From positions 1 to 64,000 of the forward strand of contig NZ_JBJUVG010000011.1 in assembly GCF_046097595.1 (NCBI RefSeq): a stretch of DNA of 64,000 nucleotides, read 5' to 3'. A program made the position numbers and the translations under genes. Source of the stretch: Peptococcus simiae. GTDB taxonomy: Bacteria; Bacillota; Peptococcia; Peptococcales; Peptococcaceae. Below are positions 25,291-33,040 of this stretch, in pieces (within the stretch, counting starts at the first letter, position 1; every line of letters begins with the position of its first letter). Below the pieces are notes generated by a model. It did no database searches. It was not told the DNA's origin and worked only from the letters and a program-made list of their open reading frames with translations.

Positions 25291-27144
25291 TTATCTCTTT
25301 ACAAAATATTCGTCATACCAAATCAGGAAGCAGAGCACGGTGTAAATATAGCGCTGCCGCATGGCCTTACCTTCATAGTGCTCTTGGAGGTAGGTCAAGA
25401 GCTTATCTTGGTTGAAAAACTCGCTCACATAGGGCCGCTCAAAGATGGCCTTAACCGCCTGGTAGTATTTTTCCTGGCAGAGCCAGTCCCGCAAGGGCAC
25501 CGGGAAACCGACCTTCGGGCGTTTGGCCCATTCTTCCGGCAGTTCTGCCAGGGCTGCCTTCCGCAAGGATACCTTAGCCACCCCATCGCGGACCCGCTGG
25601 TCCGGCGACAGTTGGGTTGCCAGGTGGATGACTTCCTTGTCCAGGAAGGGGACCCGGAGTTCCAGGGAATGAGCGGAGCTCATCTTGTCTGCCTTTAAGA
25701 GAATATCCCCGGGCAGCCAGGTCCGGATATCGATGACCTGCTTGGCAGTCAGTTCGTCTGTCCCATGAAGACGGTCGTACTCAGGGGCCAGGAGCTCTGT
25801 TGCTGACGGACCGCCCCGGTAGGTCGGGGTTAGGAGGGCTGCCGCTTCATCATCAGGAAAAATCCGGGCCTGGCCTACAAAGCGTTCACGGAGGGGCTGA
25901 CCGCCCCGGATGGCCAGGTCGCCCAAGCGGGAATGGGGAAAGGCCTTCCCGACCGTTTGGTAAAGCCCCCGGCGGACAAAGGCCGGGAGTTTTTTATAGA
26001 GGGCCAGGTGGGGCGTATCCATGTAGCTGTCATAGCCCCCGAAAAGCTCATCCGCCCCTTCCCCTGAAAGGACAACTTTAACGTGTTCAGAGGCCAGCTG
26101 GGCCAGGAAGTAAAGGGGCACCGAAGACAGGTTGGACTGGGGCTCATCCATATGGTATTGGATGGTCGGTAGGGCCTCGAAAAAGTCATCGCCGCTGATC
26201 AGGCGCTTGTAGTGGGTAAAGCCTAAAATTTCCGATAGCCGACGGCCCAGATCTGTTTCATTGAAGACCCCATCATAGTCCTTAAAACCAACGGAAAAGG
26301 TCTTTTCCGGCCGGAAGAGGGCAGTGATGAAGCTCGAATCAATCCCACCGGATAAAAAGGCTCCGACCTGGACGTCTGCCATCTGGTGGTAGCGGACACT
26401 CTCCCGCAGGACATCCCCAATGGCAGTGACGGCCTCATCATCGGTCAGGCCGGCATCCCGGTAGTTGAAGTCCCAGTACCGGCCCCGGTCGGTAATTTTC
26501 CCGTCCTTGACCCGCATCCAGGTGCCCGGGCTCAGCTTGTAGATGCCCTTAAAAAAGGTCTCTTCTGTTGCCGGGTACTGGAAGGTCAGGTAGGGCCGGA
26601 GGGCCTTGGGGTTGACAGCCTTCCGGAAGGAAGGGTGTTCTAAAAAGCACTTGATTTCTGACCCGAAGAAAAAACTGCCGTCATCGGAGGCGGCGCCATA
26701 GTAAAGGGGCTTAATACCGAAAAAGTCCCGGGCTAAAAAGAGCTCCTCCTTCTTCGCGTCCCAGATGGCAAAGGCAAACATCCCCCGGACCTTATGCAAG
26801 ATCCCTTCGCCCCAGGCATCATAGCCATGGACCAAGACCTCGCTATCTGTCTCAGAAATAAAGGTATAGCCCTGCTTGACCAGGTCTTCCCGCAGTTCCT
26901 TGTAGTTGTAGATTTCGCCATTGAAAATCAAGGCTAAGGTCTTATCTTTATTGAAAAGAGGCTGGTCCGCCTCATTACTTAAGTCAATGATGCTCAACCG
27001 CCGAAAACCCAGGACGATTTGGTCGGTGATAAAGGTGCCGTCGCTATCCGGCCCCCGATGGACCATCGCGTCACACATATCCTTAATGACCGCCTCATGG
27101 TCTATTTCCTTATTTCCCGGCATGTAGCCGACAATACCGCACAT
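25291..27144 (-). CDS. asnB: asparagine synthase, glutamine-hydrolysing
   Basis: AsnB makes asparagine from aspartate, ATP and glutamine. The 617-residue protein starts MCGIVGYMPG with the glutaminase nucleophile Cys2 and has the ammonia-channel domain followed by a synthetase domain with the ATP motif SGGIDSS and SGEGADELFGGY. It is the long form found in clostridia. AGGAGG precedes the ATG at 27144. It is monocistronic with a near-consensus promoter and a terminator. Homologues in other bacteria also amidate peptidoglycan precursors or lipopolysaccharide; nothing here points that way. Confidence 0.95.
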   Translation of the reverse strand: MCGIVGYMPGNKEIDHEAVIKDMCDAMVHRGPDSDGTFITDQIVLGFRRLSIIDLSNEADQPLFNKDKTLALIFNGEIYNYKELREDLVKQGYTFISETDSEVLVHGYDAWGEGILHKVRGMFAFAIWDAKKEELFLARDFFGIKPLYYGAASDDGSFFFGSEIKCFLEHPSFRKAVNPKALRPYLTFQYPATEETFFKGIYKLSPGTWMRVKDGKITDRGRYWDFNYRDAGLTDDEAVTAIGDVLRESVRYHQMADVQVGAFLSGGIDSSFITALFRPEKTFSVGFKDYDGVFNETDLGRRLSEILGFTHYKRLISGDDFFEALPTIQYHMDEPQSNLSSVPLYFLAQLASEHVKVVLSGEGADELFGGYDSYMDTPHLALYKKLPAFVRRGLYQTVGKAFPHSRLGDLAIRGGQPLRERFVGQARIFPDDEAAALLTPTYRGGPSATELLAPEYDRLHGTDELTAKQVIDIRTWLPGDILLKADKMSSAHSLELRVPFLDKEVIHLATQLSPDQRVRDGVAKVSLRKAALAELPEEWAKRPKVGFPVPLRDWLCQEKYYQAVKAIFERPYVSEFFNQDKLLTYLQEHYEGKAMRQRYIYTVLCFLIWYDEYFVKR

Positions 27145-27189
27145 AAGTAGCCTCCTCTAGCTTGACTGTACCTTTTTACACTTCTTGTT

Positions 27190-27218
27190 ATTATACTGGA
27201 ATGAGAAGCCCGGCTCAA
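27190..27218 (-). promoter_or_regulatory. sigma-A promoter of asnB
   Basis: On the minus strand TTGAGC (27213-27218) and TATAAT (27190-27195) are exactly 17 bp apart, about 45 bp before the ATG. Confidence 0.8.
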
Positions 27219-27235
27219 GCTTTTGCCCCGGTAAA

Positions 27236-27266
27236 TAAAAAAACGGACGTAGGTCTACGTCCGTTT
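27236..27266 (-). terminator. intrinsic terminator of groES-groL
   Basis: AAACGGACGTAG (27241-27252) pairs perfectly with CTACGTCCGTTT (27255-27266) and is followed on the minus strand by a T run. Confidence 0.9.
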
Positions 27267-27282
27267 AAAAGTCTTTTGAAGC

Positions 27283-28908
27283 TTACATCATACCCATGCC
27301 GGGGGCGCCTGCACCGGCACCGGCCATCGGGTCTTCGGTTTTGACATCTGCCACCAGGCTTTCAGTGGTCAGAATCATAGAAGCGATGGACACTGCATTT
27401 TGCAGGGCACTGCGGGTGACCTTAGCCGGGTCAATGATCCCAGCCTCAATCATGTCTTCGTAGCGGTCAGCGAGGGCATTGTAGCCAATCCCCTGGTCTT
27501 TTTCTTTGACAGCTGCAACGACAACAGACCCTTCCATCCCGGCATTTTCAGCGATTTGGCGAACCGGGGCTTCCAGGGCGTTTTTAATCAGAGCCACACC
27601 GGTCATTGCGTCTGCTTCGTCCAGTTGGAGGTCATCCAGGGCAGCCATCGCAGAAATGTAGGACGTACCGCCGCCGGCGACAATCCCTTCTTCCACTGCA
27701 GCCCGGGTTGCGGAAAGGGCATCCTCGATCCGGAGTTTCTTTTCAGCCAGTTCCGTTTCGGTGGCAGCCCCAACTTGGATCACTGCTACCCCGCCGGCCA
27801 GTTTAGCCAAGCGTTCTTGCAGTTTTTCCCGGTCAAAGTCAGAGCTGGTTTCCTCTAATTGGACACGGATTTGAGCCACCCGGCCGTCAATGCCTTCCTT
27901 GCTCCCCTTACCTTCAACAATGGTGGTGTTGTCCTTGGTAACGGTGATTTGGCGGGCAGAACCGAGCATGTCTACCGTTGCATCTTCCAGTTTGTAGCCT
28001 AATTCTTCGGTGACTACAGTGGCCCCGGTTAAGACGGCGATATCCTGGAGCATTTCTTTACGACGGTCACCAAAGCCCGGGGCTTTAACGGCAACACAGT
28101 TAAAGGTCCCACGGAGTTTATTTAAAATCATGGTAGTGAGGGCTTCGCCTTCCACATCTTCAGCGATGAGCAGGAGGGCCTTGCCGGTTTTCACCACTTG
28201 TTCCAGGACAGGTAAAATTTCCTGAACGCTACTGATTTTCTTATCTGTAATTAAGATATAGGGGTCTTCTAAAGAAGCGACCATTTTTTCCGTATCGGAA
28301 ACCATGTAGGGAGAGATATAACCCCGGTCGAACTGCATCCCTTCAACGACATCTAAAGAGGTGCCGAAGGTCTGGGAGTCTTCAACGGTGATGACCCCAT
28401 CATTGCCGACCACTTCCATAGCGTCAGCGATGAGTTTACCGGTTTCTTCGTCCCCGGAAGAAATAGCTGCCACTTGAGCGATGGCTTCCTTGTTTTTAAT
28501 GGGGCTGGATACCTTTTCAATGGCTTCTACAGCCTTGGCTGCAGCAGCCGTCATCCCCTTGCGAAGAATAATAGGGTTGGCACCGGCGGCAATATTTTTG
28601 AGGCCTTCACGAACCATTGCCTGTGCCAGTACCGTAGCTGTGGTGGTCCCGTCACCGGCGACATCGTTGGTTTTAATGGATACTTCTTTTAAGAGCTGGG
28701 CGCCCATGTTTTCGAAGGCGTCTTCCAGTTCGATTTCCCGGGCGATGGAAACCCCGTCATTGGTAATTAGAGGGGTGCCATAGGGTTTGGATAAAACAAC
28801 GTTACGGCCTTTAGGCCCAAGGGTTACACTCACTGCGTCAGCAACTGCATTCACCCCTTTTTCCAGGGCTGCACGTGCTTCTGCACCAAAACGAATTTCT
28901 TTTGCCAT
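27283..28908 (-). CDS. groL: chaperonin GroEL (60 kDa)
   Basis: GroEL forms the double-ring folding chamber. The 541-residue protein has the ATP-binding DGTTTATVLAQAMV and LGPKGRNVVLSKPYG, the full apical domain, and a Gly/Met-rich C-terminal tail ending GAPGMGMM. AGGAGG precedes the ATG at 28908. It follows groES after 44 bp and shares the CIRCE-controlled promoter. Confidence 0.98.
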   Translation of the reverse strand: MAKEIRFGAEARAALEKGVNAVADAVSVTLGPKGRNVVLSKPYGTPLITNDGVSIAREIELEDAFENMGAQLLKEVSIKTNDVAGDGTTTATVLAQAMVREGLKNIAAGANPIILRKGMTAAAAKAVEAIEKVSSPIKNKEAIAQVAAISSGDEETGKLIADAMEVVGNDGVITVEDSQTFGTSLDVVEGMQFDRGYISPYMVSDTEKMVASLEDPYILITDKKISSVQEILPVLEQVVKTGKALLLIAEDVEGEALTTMILNKLRGTFNCVAVKAPGFGDRRKEMLQDIAVLTGATVVTEELGYKLEDATVDMLGSARQITVTKDNTTIVEGKGSKEGIDGRVAQIRVQLEETSSDFDREKLQERLAKLAGGVAVIQVGAATETELAEKKLRIEDALSATRAAVEEGIVAGGGTSYISAMAALDDLQLDEADAMTGVALIKNALEAPVRQIAENAGMEGSVVVAAVKEKDQGIGYNALADRYEDMIEAGIIDPAKVTRSALQNAVSIASMILTTESLVADVKTEDPMAGAGAGAPGMGMM

Positions 28909-28952
28909 CTATATTAGCCTCCTAGTAAAACGAAAACGTCTATAACCTTTAA

Positions 28953-29240
28953 TTAGCCGAGAACGACTAAGATATCTTTTTCTGCGATGATGACGACTTC
29001 TTCGTCATCCAGTTTCACTTCGGTACCACCGAATTTGCCATAGACGACCTTATCGCCGGGTTTTACTTCCAAAGGTACGCGTTCACCTTTTTCATTCAAC
29101 ACCCCACTACCTACGGCAATGATTTCCCCTTGGTGGGGTTTTTCTTGGGCGGACCCGGGCAGAACGATCCCGCTCTGGGTTTTTTCCTCAACTTTTAAGG
29201 GTTTAATAACGACTTTGTCGCCTAACGGTTTAATGTTCAT
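28953..29240 (-). CDS. groES: co-chaperonin GroES (10 kDa)
   Basis: GroES caps the GroEL ring. The 95-residue protein has the start MNIKPLGDKVVIKPL, the mobile loop around EEKTQSGIVLPGSAQEKP, and the typical VVYGKFGGTEVKLDDEE. AAGGAGG lies 7 bp before the ATG. The operon is preceded by a perfect CIRCE element, so HrcA repression is expected. hrcA itself is not in this window. Confidence 0.98.
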   Translation of the reverse strand: MNIKPLGDKVVIKPLKVEEKTQSGIVLPGSAQEKPHQGEIIAVGSGVLNEKGERVPLEVKPGDKVVYGKFGGTEVKLDDEEVVIIAEKDILVVLG

Positions 29241-29273
29241 TAAATGGCCTCCTTATTGACTTTCCTGTTTGTG

Positions 29274-29300
29274 TTAGCACTCAATCTATTCGAGTGCTAA
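29274..29300. promoter_or_regulatory. CIRCE operator (HrcA binding site)
   Basis: The inverted repeat TTAGCACTC-N9-GAGTGCTAA matches the CIRCE consensus exactly and sits between the groES promoter and its ATG. HrcA bound here represses groES-groL at normal temperature; this is established for the element. Confidence 0.97.
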
Positions 29301-29312
29301 CACCATACCTAT

Positions 29313-29340
29313 ATAATAGCAGATTCAGAAAAAAATGCAA
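29313..29340 (-). promoter_or_regulatory. sigma-A promoter of groES-groL
   Basis: On the minus strand TTGCAT (29335-29340) and TATTAT (29313-29318) are 16 bp apart, directly upstream of the CIRCE operator. Confidence 0.75.
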
Positions 29341-29375
29341 GCCTTTTTGCCCAATCCCCTGATAATTTACGGAAC

Positions 29376-29404
29376 TTGCAATCACCGGCTGCATTCGCTA
29401 TAAT
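29376..29404 (+). promoter_or_regulatory. sigma-A promoter of the cyclo-ligase gene
   Basis: TTGCAA (29376-29381) and TATAAT (29399-29404) are 17 bp apart, 23 bp before the ATG at 29428. It diverges from the groES promoter. Confidence 0.8.
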
Positions 29405-29427
29405 CTTGTCGACAAAGGAGGGGTCTT

Positions 29428-30003
29428 ATGACTGCACAAGATTATCGCGATCAAATGACCAAGGCCCGCAAGGCGCTCTCTCAGGAAGAAAGAGACTTAG
29501 CCGGCAAGGCCTTCGCTGCCCGTTTATCGGCCATGCCCGAATGGCTCCGGGCTGATACCGTGGCCTTATTCTTATCTTTCGGCAGTGAACTGAAAACTCA
29601 GGACTTAATCGAAACCGCCTTCGCAGAAGGCAAACGGGTACTACTGCCCATCTGCCAAAAAAACTACCAGATGATTTTCTCTGTCTACCGGCCAAGTACG
29701 CCGCTCATTACAACCGGTCTAGGTCTGGAAGAAATTGCCCCCGAGGCTATTGAAGAGGTCCCTATAGAAGAAATTGATTTCTGCCTGGTACCGGGCCTGG
29801 TCTTTGATGAGACCGGCGGCCGGATTGGCTATGGGGCCGGTTTTTATGACCGCTTCCTCCCCCGCTTAAAAGAGGGGACCCCTATTATCGGCGCCGGCTA
29901 TGACTGCCAGGTCGTCAAGGGTGAAAAGATTCCCCAGCAGGATACCGATATCCCCCTATCCATTATCGTTACAGAAAAGGCCACTTACCATACCCAGGCA
30001 TAA
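29428..30003 (+). CDS. 5-formyltetrahydrofolate cyclo-ligase
   Basis: The enzyme converts 5-formyl-THF to 5,10-methenyl-THF with ATP, recovering folate from a storage and dead-end form. The 191-residue protein has the N-terminal basic helix after RDQMTKARKALS and the C-terminal signature, here PGLVFDETGGRIGYGAGFYDR. AAAGGAGGGG precedes the ATG. It is the only plus-strand gene before 59.3 kb, placed alone between groES and a bidirectional terminator. Confidence 0.93.
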   Translation: MTAQDYRDQMTKARKALSQEERDLAGKAFAARLSAMPEWLRADTVALFLSFGSELKTQDLIETAFAEGKRVLLPICQKNYQMIFSVYRPSTPLITTGLGLEEIAPEAIEEVPIEEIDFCLVPGLVFDETGGRIGYGAGFYDRFLPRLKEGTPIIGAGYDCQVVKGEKIPQQDTDIPLSIIVTEKATYHTQA

Positions 30004-30004
30004 G

Positions 30005-30047
30005 AAAAAGACAGGTCACATCCAAAAGGGATGTGACCTGTCTTTTT
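30005..30047. terminator. bidirectional intrinsic terminator
   Basis: A 19-bp perfect stem (30005-30023 with 30029-30047, core GACAGGTCACATCC) has five A on one side and five T on the other. It serves the cyclo-ligase gene on the plus strand and the small membrane gene ending at 30056 on the minus strand. Confidence 0.92.
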
Positions 30048-30055
30048 AGGTGAGC

Positions 30056-30451
30056 CTAACCGGTCAAGAGGGGTGACAGGGTGGTAATCAAGCCAATCAG
30101 GCCAACCCCAACCATCAAGCCACCGGTAATCCGACCGGTGGTTTTCTTCTCTTCCCGGGTGTATTTTAAAGAATAGAGCATCAGGGCACCAGCCACCAGC
30201 GAACAGACATAGGCTAAAATGGTACCGGCCTGATAGGGCAGGAAGCCCATCCGGTCAAAGGTCGGGGCGCCCAGCATGAGGATTAAGGCGGCGGTTAAAA
30301 GACCCAGGGCAACCCCATTGAACCGTAACCGCTTCTTCTCCATCCCCCGCTCTTCCGGGGTGACCTCCTTGGCCATTTCCGCCTGTTCTTTGGCTGTTTT
30401 GCGATACTGTGATTTTTTCTTTTTCCCACTGCGAGATAGCTTCCTACTCAT
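30056..30451 (-). CDS. small three-helix membrane protein, unknown
   Basis: I do not recognise this protein. The 131 residues begin with a strongly basic, Ser/Lys-rich region (about 1-45, SRKLSRSGKKKKSQYRK), then three membrane segments at about 46-63, 73-93 and 108-127. AGGAGG lies just before the ATG at 30451. It follows another small membrane gene by 23 bp and both share the promoter at 30743-30770, so they are probably one operon between ftsZ and the folate gene. Function unknown. Confidence 0.7.
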   Translation of the reverse strand: MSRKLSRSGKKKKSQYRKTAKEQAEMAKEVTPEERGMEKKRLRFNGVALGLLTAALILMLGAPTFDRMGFLPYQAGTILAYVCSLVAGALMLYSLKYTREEKKTTGRITGGLMVGVGLIGLITTLSPLLTG

Positions 30452-30474
30452 AGGGCCTCCTTATCAGGCACCCA

Positions 30475-30684
30475 CTATTTTCGCTGTGATTCGGAAAGGT
30501 GTAAATAGGGACGGAATTCTATAATGCGAAAGGCCGCCAAGCCAATAAAGATTCCCACCATGCTGAGCAGAGAGATGGGTGTTGTAATCCACAAGGACAC
30601 CGTCGGGTCTTCCACAAGTCCTACCGACATCACGAATAAAAAGATGGATGCACAGGTCATTAAAGCTACGCCAATTACTTTCAT
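30475..30684 (-). CDS. small two-helix membrane protein, unknown
   Basis: The 69-residue protein has two membrane segments (about 3-22 and 32-52) and a short polar C-terminus. AGGAGG lies 8 bp before the ATG at 30684, and a strong promoter lies upstream, both supporting a real gene. An overlapping 79-codon frame at 30464-30703 has no ribosome binding site. Function unknown. Confidence 0.65.
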   Translation of the reverse strand: MKVIGVALMTCASIFLFVMSVGLVEDPTVSLWITTPISLLSMVGIFIGLAAFRIIEFRPYLHLSESQRK

Positions 30685-30742
30685 AAGTCCTTCCTCCTGA
30701 CAAGAAAAAGAGAACCCAAGTTCCCCGAACGTGTTTTCTTAT

Positions 30743-30770
30743 ATTTTACCAAACAAATGTACCTTGTCAA
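30743..30770 (-). promoter_or_regulatory. sigma-A promoter of the two small membrane genes
   Basis: On the minus strand a consensus TTGACA (30765-30770) and TAAAAT (30743-30748) are 16 bp apart. Confidence 0.75.
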
Positions 30771-30810
30771 GAGGATTTTCGATTGTATGTTCGCTTTTTT
30801 TGCTTTGAAA

Positions 30811-30844
30811 TAAAAATCAGCGAGGCCGCCAAGGTCTCGCTGAT
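30811..30844 (-). terminator. intrinsic terminator of ftsZ and the dcw cluster
   Basis: ATCAGCGAG pairs with CTCGCTGAT (30816-30824 with 30836-30844) around an 11-nt loop, followed on the minus strand by TTTTTATTTC. It starts 13 bp after the ftsZ stop. Confidence 0.88.
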
Positions 30845-30857
30845 CAGTAAATCCCAA

Positions 30858-31943
30858 TTAGAAGTTACGGTTGCCTTTTTTCAGGAAGTCCGGAATGTGA
30901 ACATCCGTAAATTTATCCTTGCTGCTGGACCGGCTGGTCCGTTGTTGGCCACCAGCCTTGTAGGCATTCGTATCATAGGTATTGCGGTCATCCGGTTGGA
31001 AACCAGTGGCGATAACCGTAATTTTGATGTCGTCCTTGGCATCCGGATCGTTAATGGCCCCAAAGATAACGTCTGCGTCAGCACCGGCGGCTTCATAAAT
31101 ATAATCTGCTGCTGCTTGAGCTTCCAAGAGGGTCGGGTTGTCCCCGGAAACGTTCATCAGGATAGCAGAAGCCCCATCTATAGAGGTTTCAAGGAGAGGG
31201 GATGAAATAGCAGCTTTTGCGGCAGCAACGGCCCGGTCTTCACCCTTGCCGTAGCCAACGCCCATCAGTGCTGTACCGGTATTTTGCATGGTAGACCGGA
31301 CGTCAGCGAAGTCCAAATTGATCATAGCCACTTTGGTAATGGTATCGGAAATACCCTGGACCCCTTGTCTTAAGACATCATCAGCGATGTCAAAGGCTTC
31401 TTCAAGGGTGGTTTCCTTGCTGGCAATTTCAAGTAAGCGATCATTAGGAATGGTCACTAGAGAGTCGACCTTGTCGGTTAAAACAGCAATCCCTTGGGCA
31501 GCATTGCTCTTGCGTTTTTTCCCTTCAAAGGCAAAGGGTTTGGTGACAACGCCAATGGTCAGCGCCCCTTGGCTTTTGGCGATTTCAGCAACAACCGGTG
31601 CTGCACCGGTGCCTGTCCCGCCGCCCATACCGGCCGTCACAAAGACCAGGTCAGCGCCTTCAAGGGCTTCTGCTATTTCTTCCCGGCTTTCTTCTGCGGC
31701 CTTTTCACCAACTTCAGGGTTACCGCCGGCACCGAGGCCCCGGGTGAGCTTGCTCCCCAGTTGGATTTTTTGGTCTGCTTCTGAGTGTGCCAGCACCTGA
31801 GCATCGGTATTGGCAACGATAAATTCAACACCTTGCACTTTGGCTTCAATCATGCGGTTTACGGCGTTTCCGCCACCGCCGCCAACGCCGATCACTTTAA
31901 TGACCGCAGCGTTGTTTGCAACATTATCATCAAGTTGGAACAT
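30858..31943 (-). CDS. ftsZ: cell division protein FtsZ
   Basis: FtsZ polymerises into the division ring. The frame extends upstream to 31967, but GGAGGGG lies before the ATG at 31943 (MFQLDDNVANNAAVIKV), giving 361 residues. The tubulin signature GGGTGTGAAP, the N-terminal GVGGGGGNAVNRMI and the T7-loop NLDFADVR are present. A short, basic C-terminal linker leads to the conserved end peptide DVHIPDFLKKG that binds membrane tethers. It has its own promoter. ftsA, usually beside ftsZ, is absent here. Confidence 0.98.
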   Translation of the reverse strand: MFQLDDNVANNAAVIKVIGVGGGGGNAVNRMIEAKVQGVEFIVANTDAQVLAHSEADQKIQLGSKLTRGLGAGGNPEVGEKAAEESREEIAEALEGADLVFVTAGMGGGTGTGAAPVVAEIAKSQGALTIGVVTKPFAFEGKKRKSNAAQGIAVLTDKVDSLVTIPNDRLLEIASKETTLEEAFDIADDVLRQGVQGISDTITKVAMINLDFADVRSTMQNTGTALMGVGYGKGEDRAVAAAKAAISSPLLETSIDGASAILMNVSGDNPTLLEAQAAADYIYEAAGADADVIFGAINDPDAKDDIKITVIATGFQPDDRNTYDTNAYKAGGQQRTSRSSSKDKFTDVHIPDFLKKGNRNF

Positions 31944-31978
31944 GCTATCCCCTCCGAAAAATCGCAATATTTATCTTT

Positions 31979-32007
31979 ATGATATACCATATAACCCTTT
32001 CTTGCAA
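31979..32007 (-). promoter_or_regulatory. sigma-A promoter of ftsZ
   Basis: On the minus strand TTGCAA (32002-32007) and TATCAT (31979-31984) are 17 bp apart, about 36 bp before the ATG. It adds ftsZ expression beyond read-through from divIB. Confidence 0.7.
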
Positions 32008-32043
32008 TTAATTTCTCAATTTAAGATGCAAGAGTGGGATCGG

Positions 32044-33012
32044 CTAAGCCTGGTCATTTTCATCCTGGCCCGTTTCCGGGTCTCCTTCAGCAACGGCTTC
32101 CGTGGTGCCTTCAACCCGTTGGGCCTCTCTTTCTGCAGAAATGGGCATTCCTGCCCCTTCCATATCCAGGGGAATGGCGCTGCCATCCTGGCCCTTGAGT
32201 TTTAAAATAGGCGACTTGCTGTAGCGCATATCAATATACTCTACCTTACCCTGAACGGCGTTGGAAAGAATCACTTGTTTCATGATATCGTTCAAGGCGG
32301 ACATCCGGCTCTCAATCTTTTTAATACTGCCAATCCGGACCTCAATACCGTTCGAGGTGTAGGCCAGGATATTATCCTTTTCGGCAATATTGATTTCCTG
32401 AATGCCGGCCAGCAAGTCTTTGGGCATGGCGTTGACCACGGCCAGGGCTTGTTCAAAGGCTTCGTTTTTTATTTTCCCACCAGGTTGGGGAACGGCCTTT
32501 AAGGATATGCCCGTAATGATGGGGATGGTCGTATTCTCTAGGGTTGGGGTGCTGTTGAGTAGTAACCCGTCAGCGCTAAACTGGAGAAAAATCCCCCGGT
32601 TGACCAGGACACCGACAGCCCGCCGTTCCTTGACTTCAATGCTCAGGCTGTGGGGCAGGTGGCGGTGGATGCTGGCTTCTTTAATATAGGGGTGGCTTTC
32701 CAGAGAGCGGATGGCCTCCCCCTTTTTATATAGGAAAAGGTTCTGCCCCTGGGGGTGGTTGGCCAGTTGGGTCACATGCTGTTTCGATACCGCCTGGTTG
32801 CCGGTGATGGCAACGGCATCGATATTCATCAGGGGCGACAAGGCAAGGGAAACGATGATGGTAAAGATGACAGACAGGATAATCGTCAGCTGAAATTCCG
32901 CTGAGAGTTTCCTTTTTCTTCCGCCAGCCCGCTCTTCCAGCTGCCCGCTGGGGCTTTCGTCAGCCGGTTCTGCCGGCGAGGGGGTTGGGTCGTTTTTCTT
33001 TCTTTTTAACAT
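32044..33012 (-). CDS. divIB: cell division protein FtsQ/DivIB
   Basis: DivIB is a bitopic divisome protein that holds FtsL and the transpeptidase. The 322 residues have a charged cytoplasmic tail (1-40, Pro/Glu-rich then RKRK), one membrane helix (about 43-64), a POTRA domain (about 66-140) and the FtsQ domain to about 285. A further acidic, Glu/Asp/Gln-rich tail of about 35 residues would lie outside the cell. AAGGAGGTG precedes the ATG at 33012. Its place between murC and ftsZ is usual. Confidence 0.92.
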   Translation of the reverse strand: MLKRKKNDPTPSPAEPADESPSGQLEERAGGRKRKLSAEFQLTIILSVIFTIIVSLALSPLMNIDAVAITGNQAVSKQHVTQLANHPQGQNLFLYKKGEAIRSLESHPYIKEASIHRHLPHSLSIEVKERRAVGVLVNRGIFLQFSADGLLLNSTPTLENTTIPIITGISLKAVPQPGGKIKNEAFEQALAVVNAMPKDLLAGIQEINIAEKDNILAYTSNGIEVRIGSIKKIESRMSALNDIMKQVILSNAVQGKVEYIDMRYSKSPILKLKGQDGSAIPLDMEGAGMPISAEREAQRVEGTTEAVAEGDPETGQDENDQA

Positions 33013-33040
33013 CGTTCACCTCCTTGTGGACGCTAAAGTG

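Noticed and set aside
30464..30703. A 79-codon minus-strand frame overlapping the small two-helix membrane gene
   Set aside because: It has no ribosome binding site, while the 69-codon frame has AGGAGG and membrane segments.
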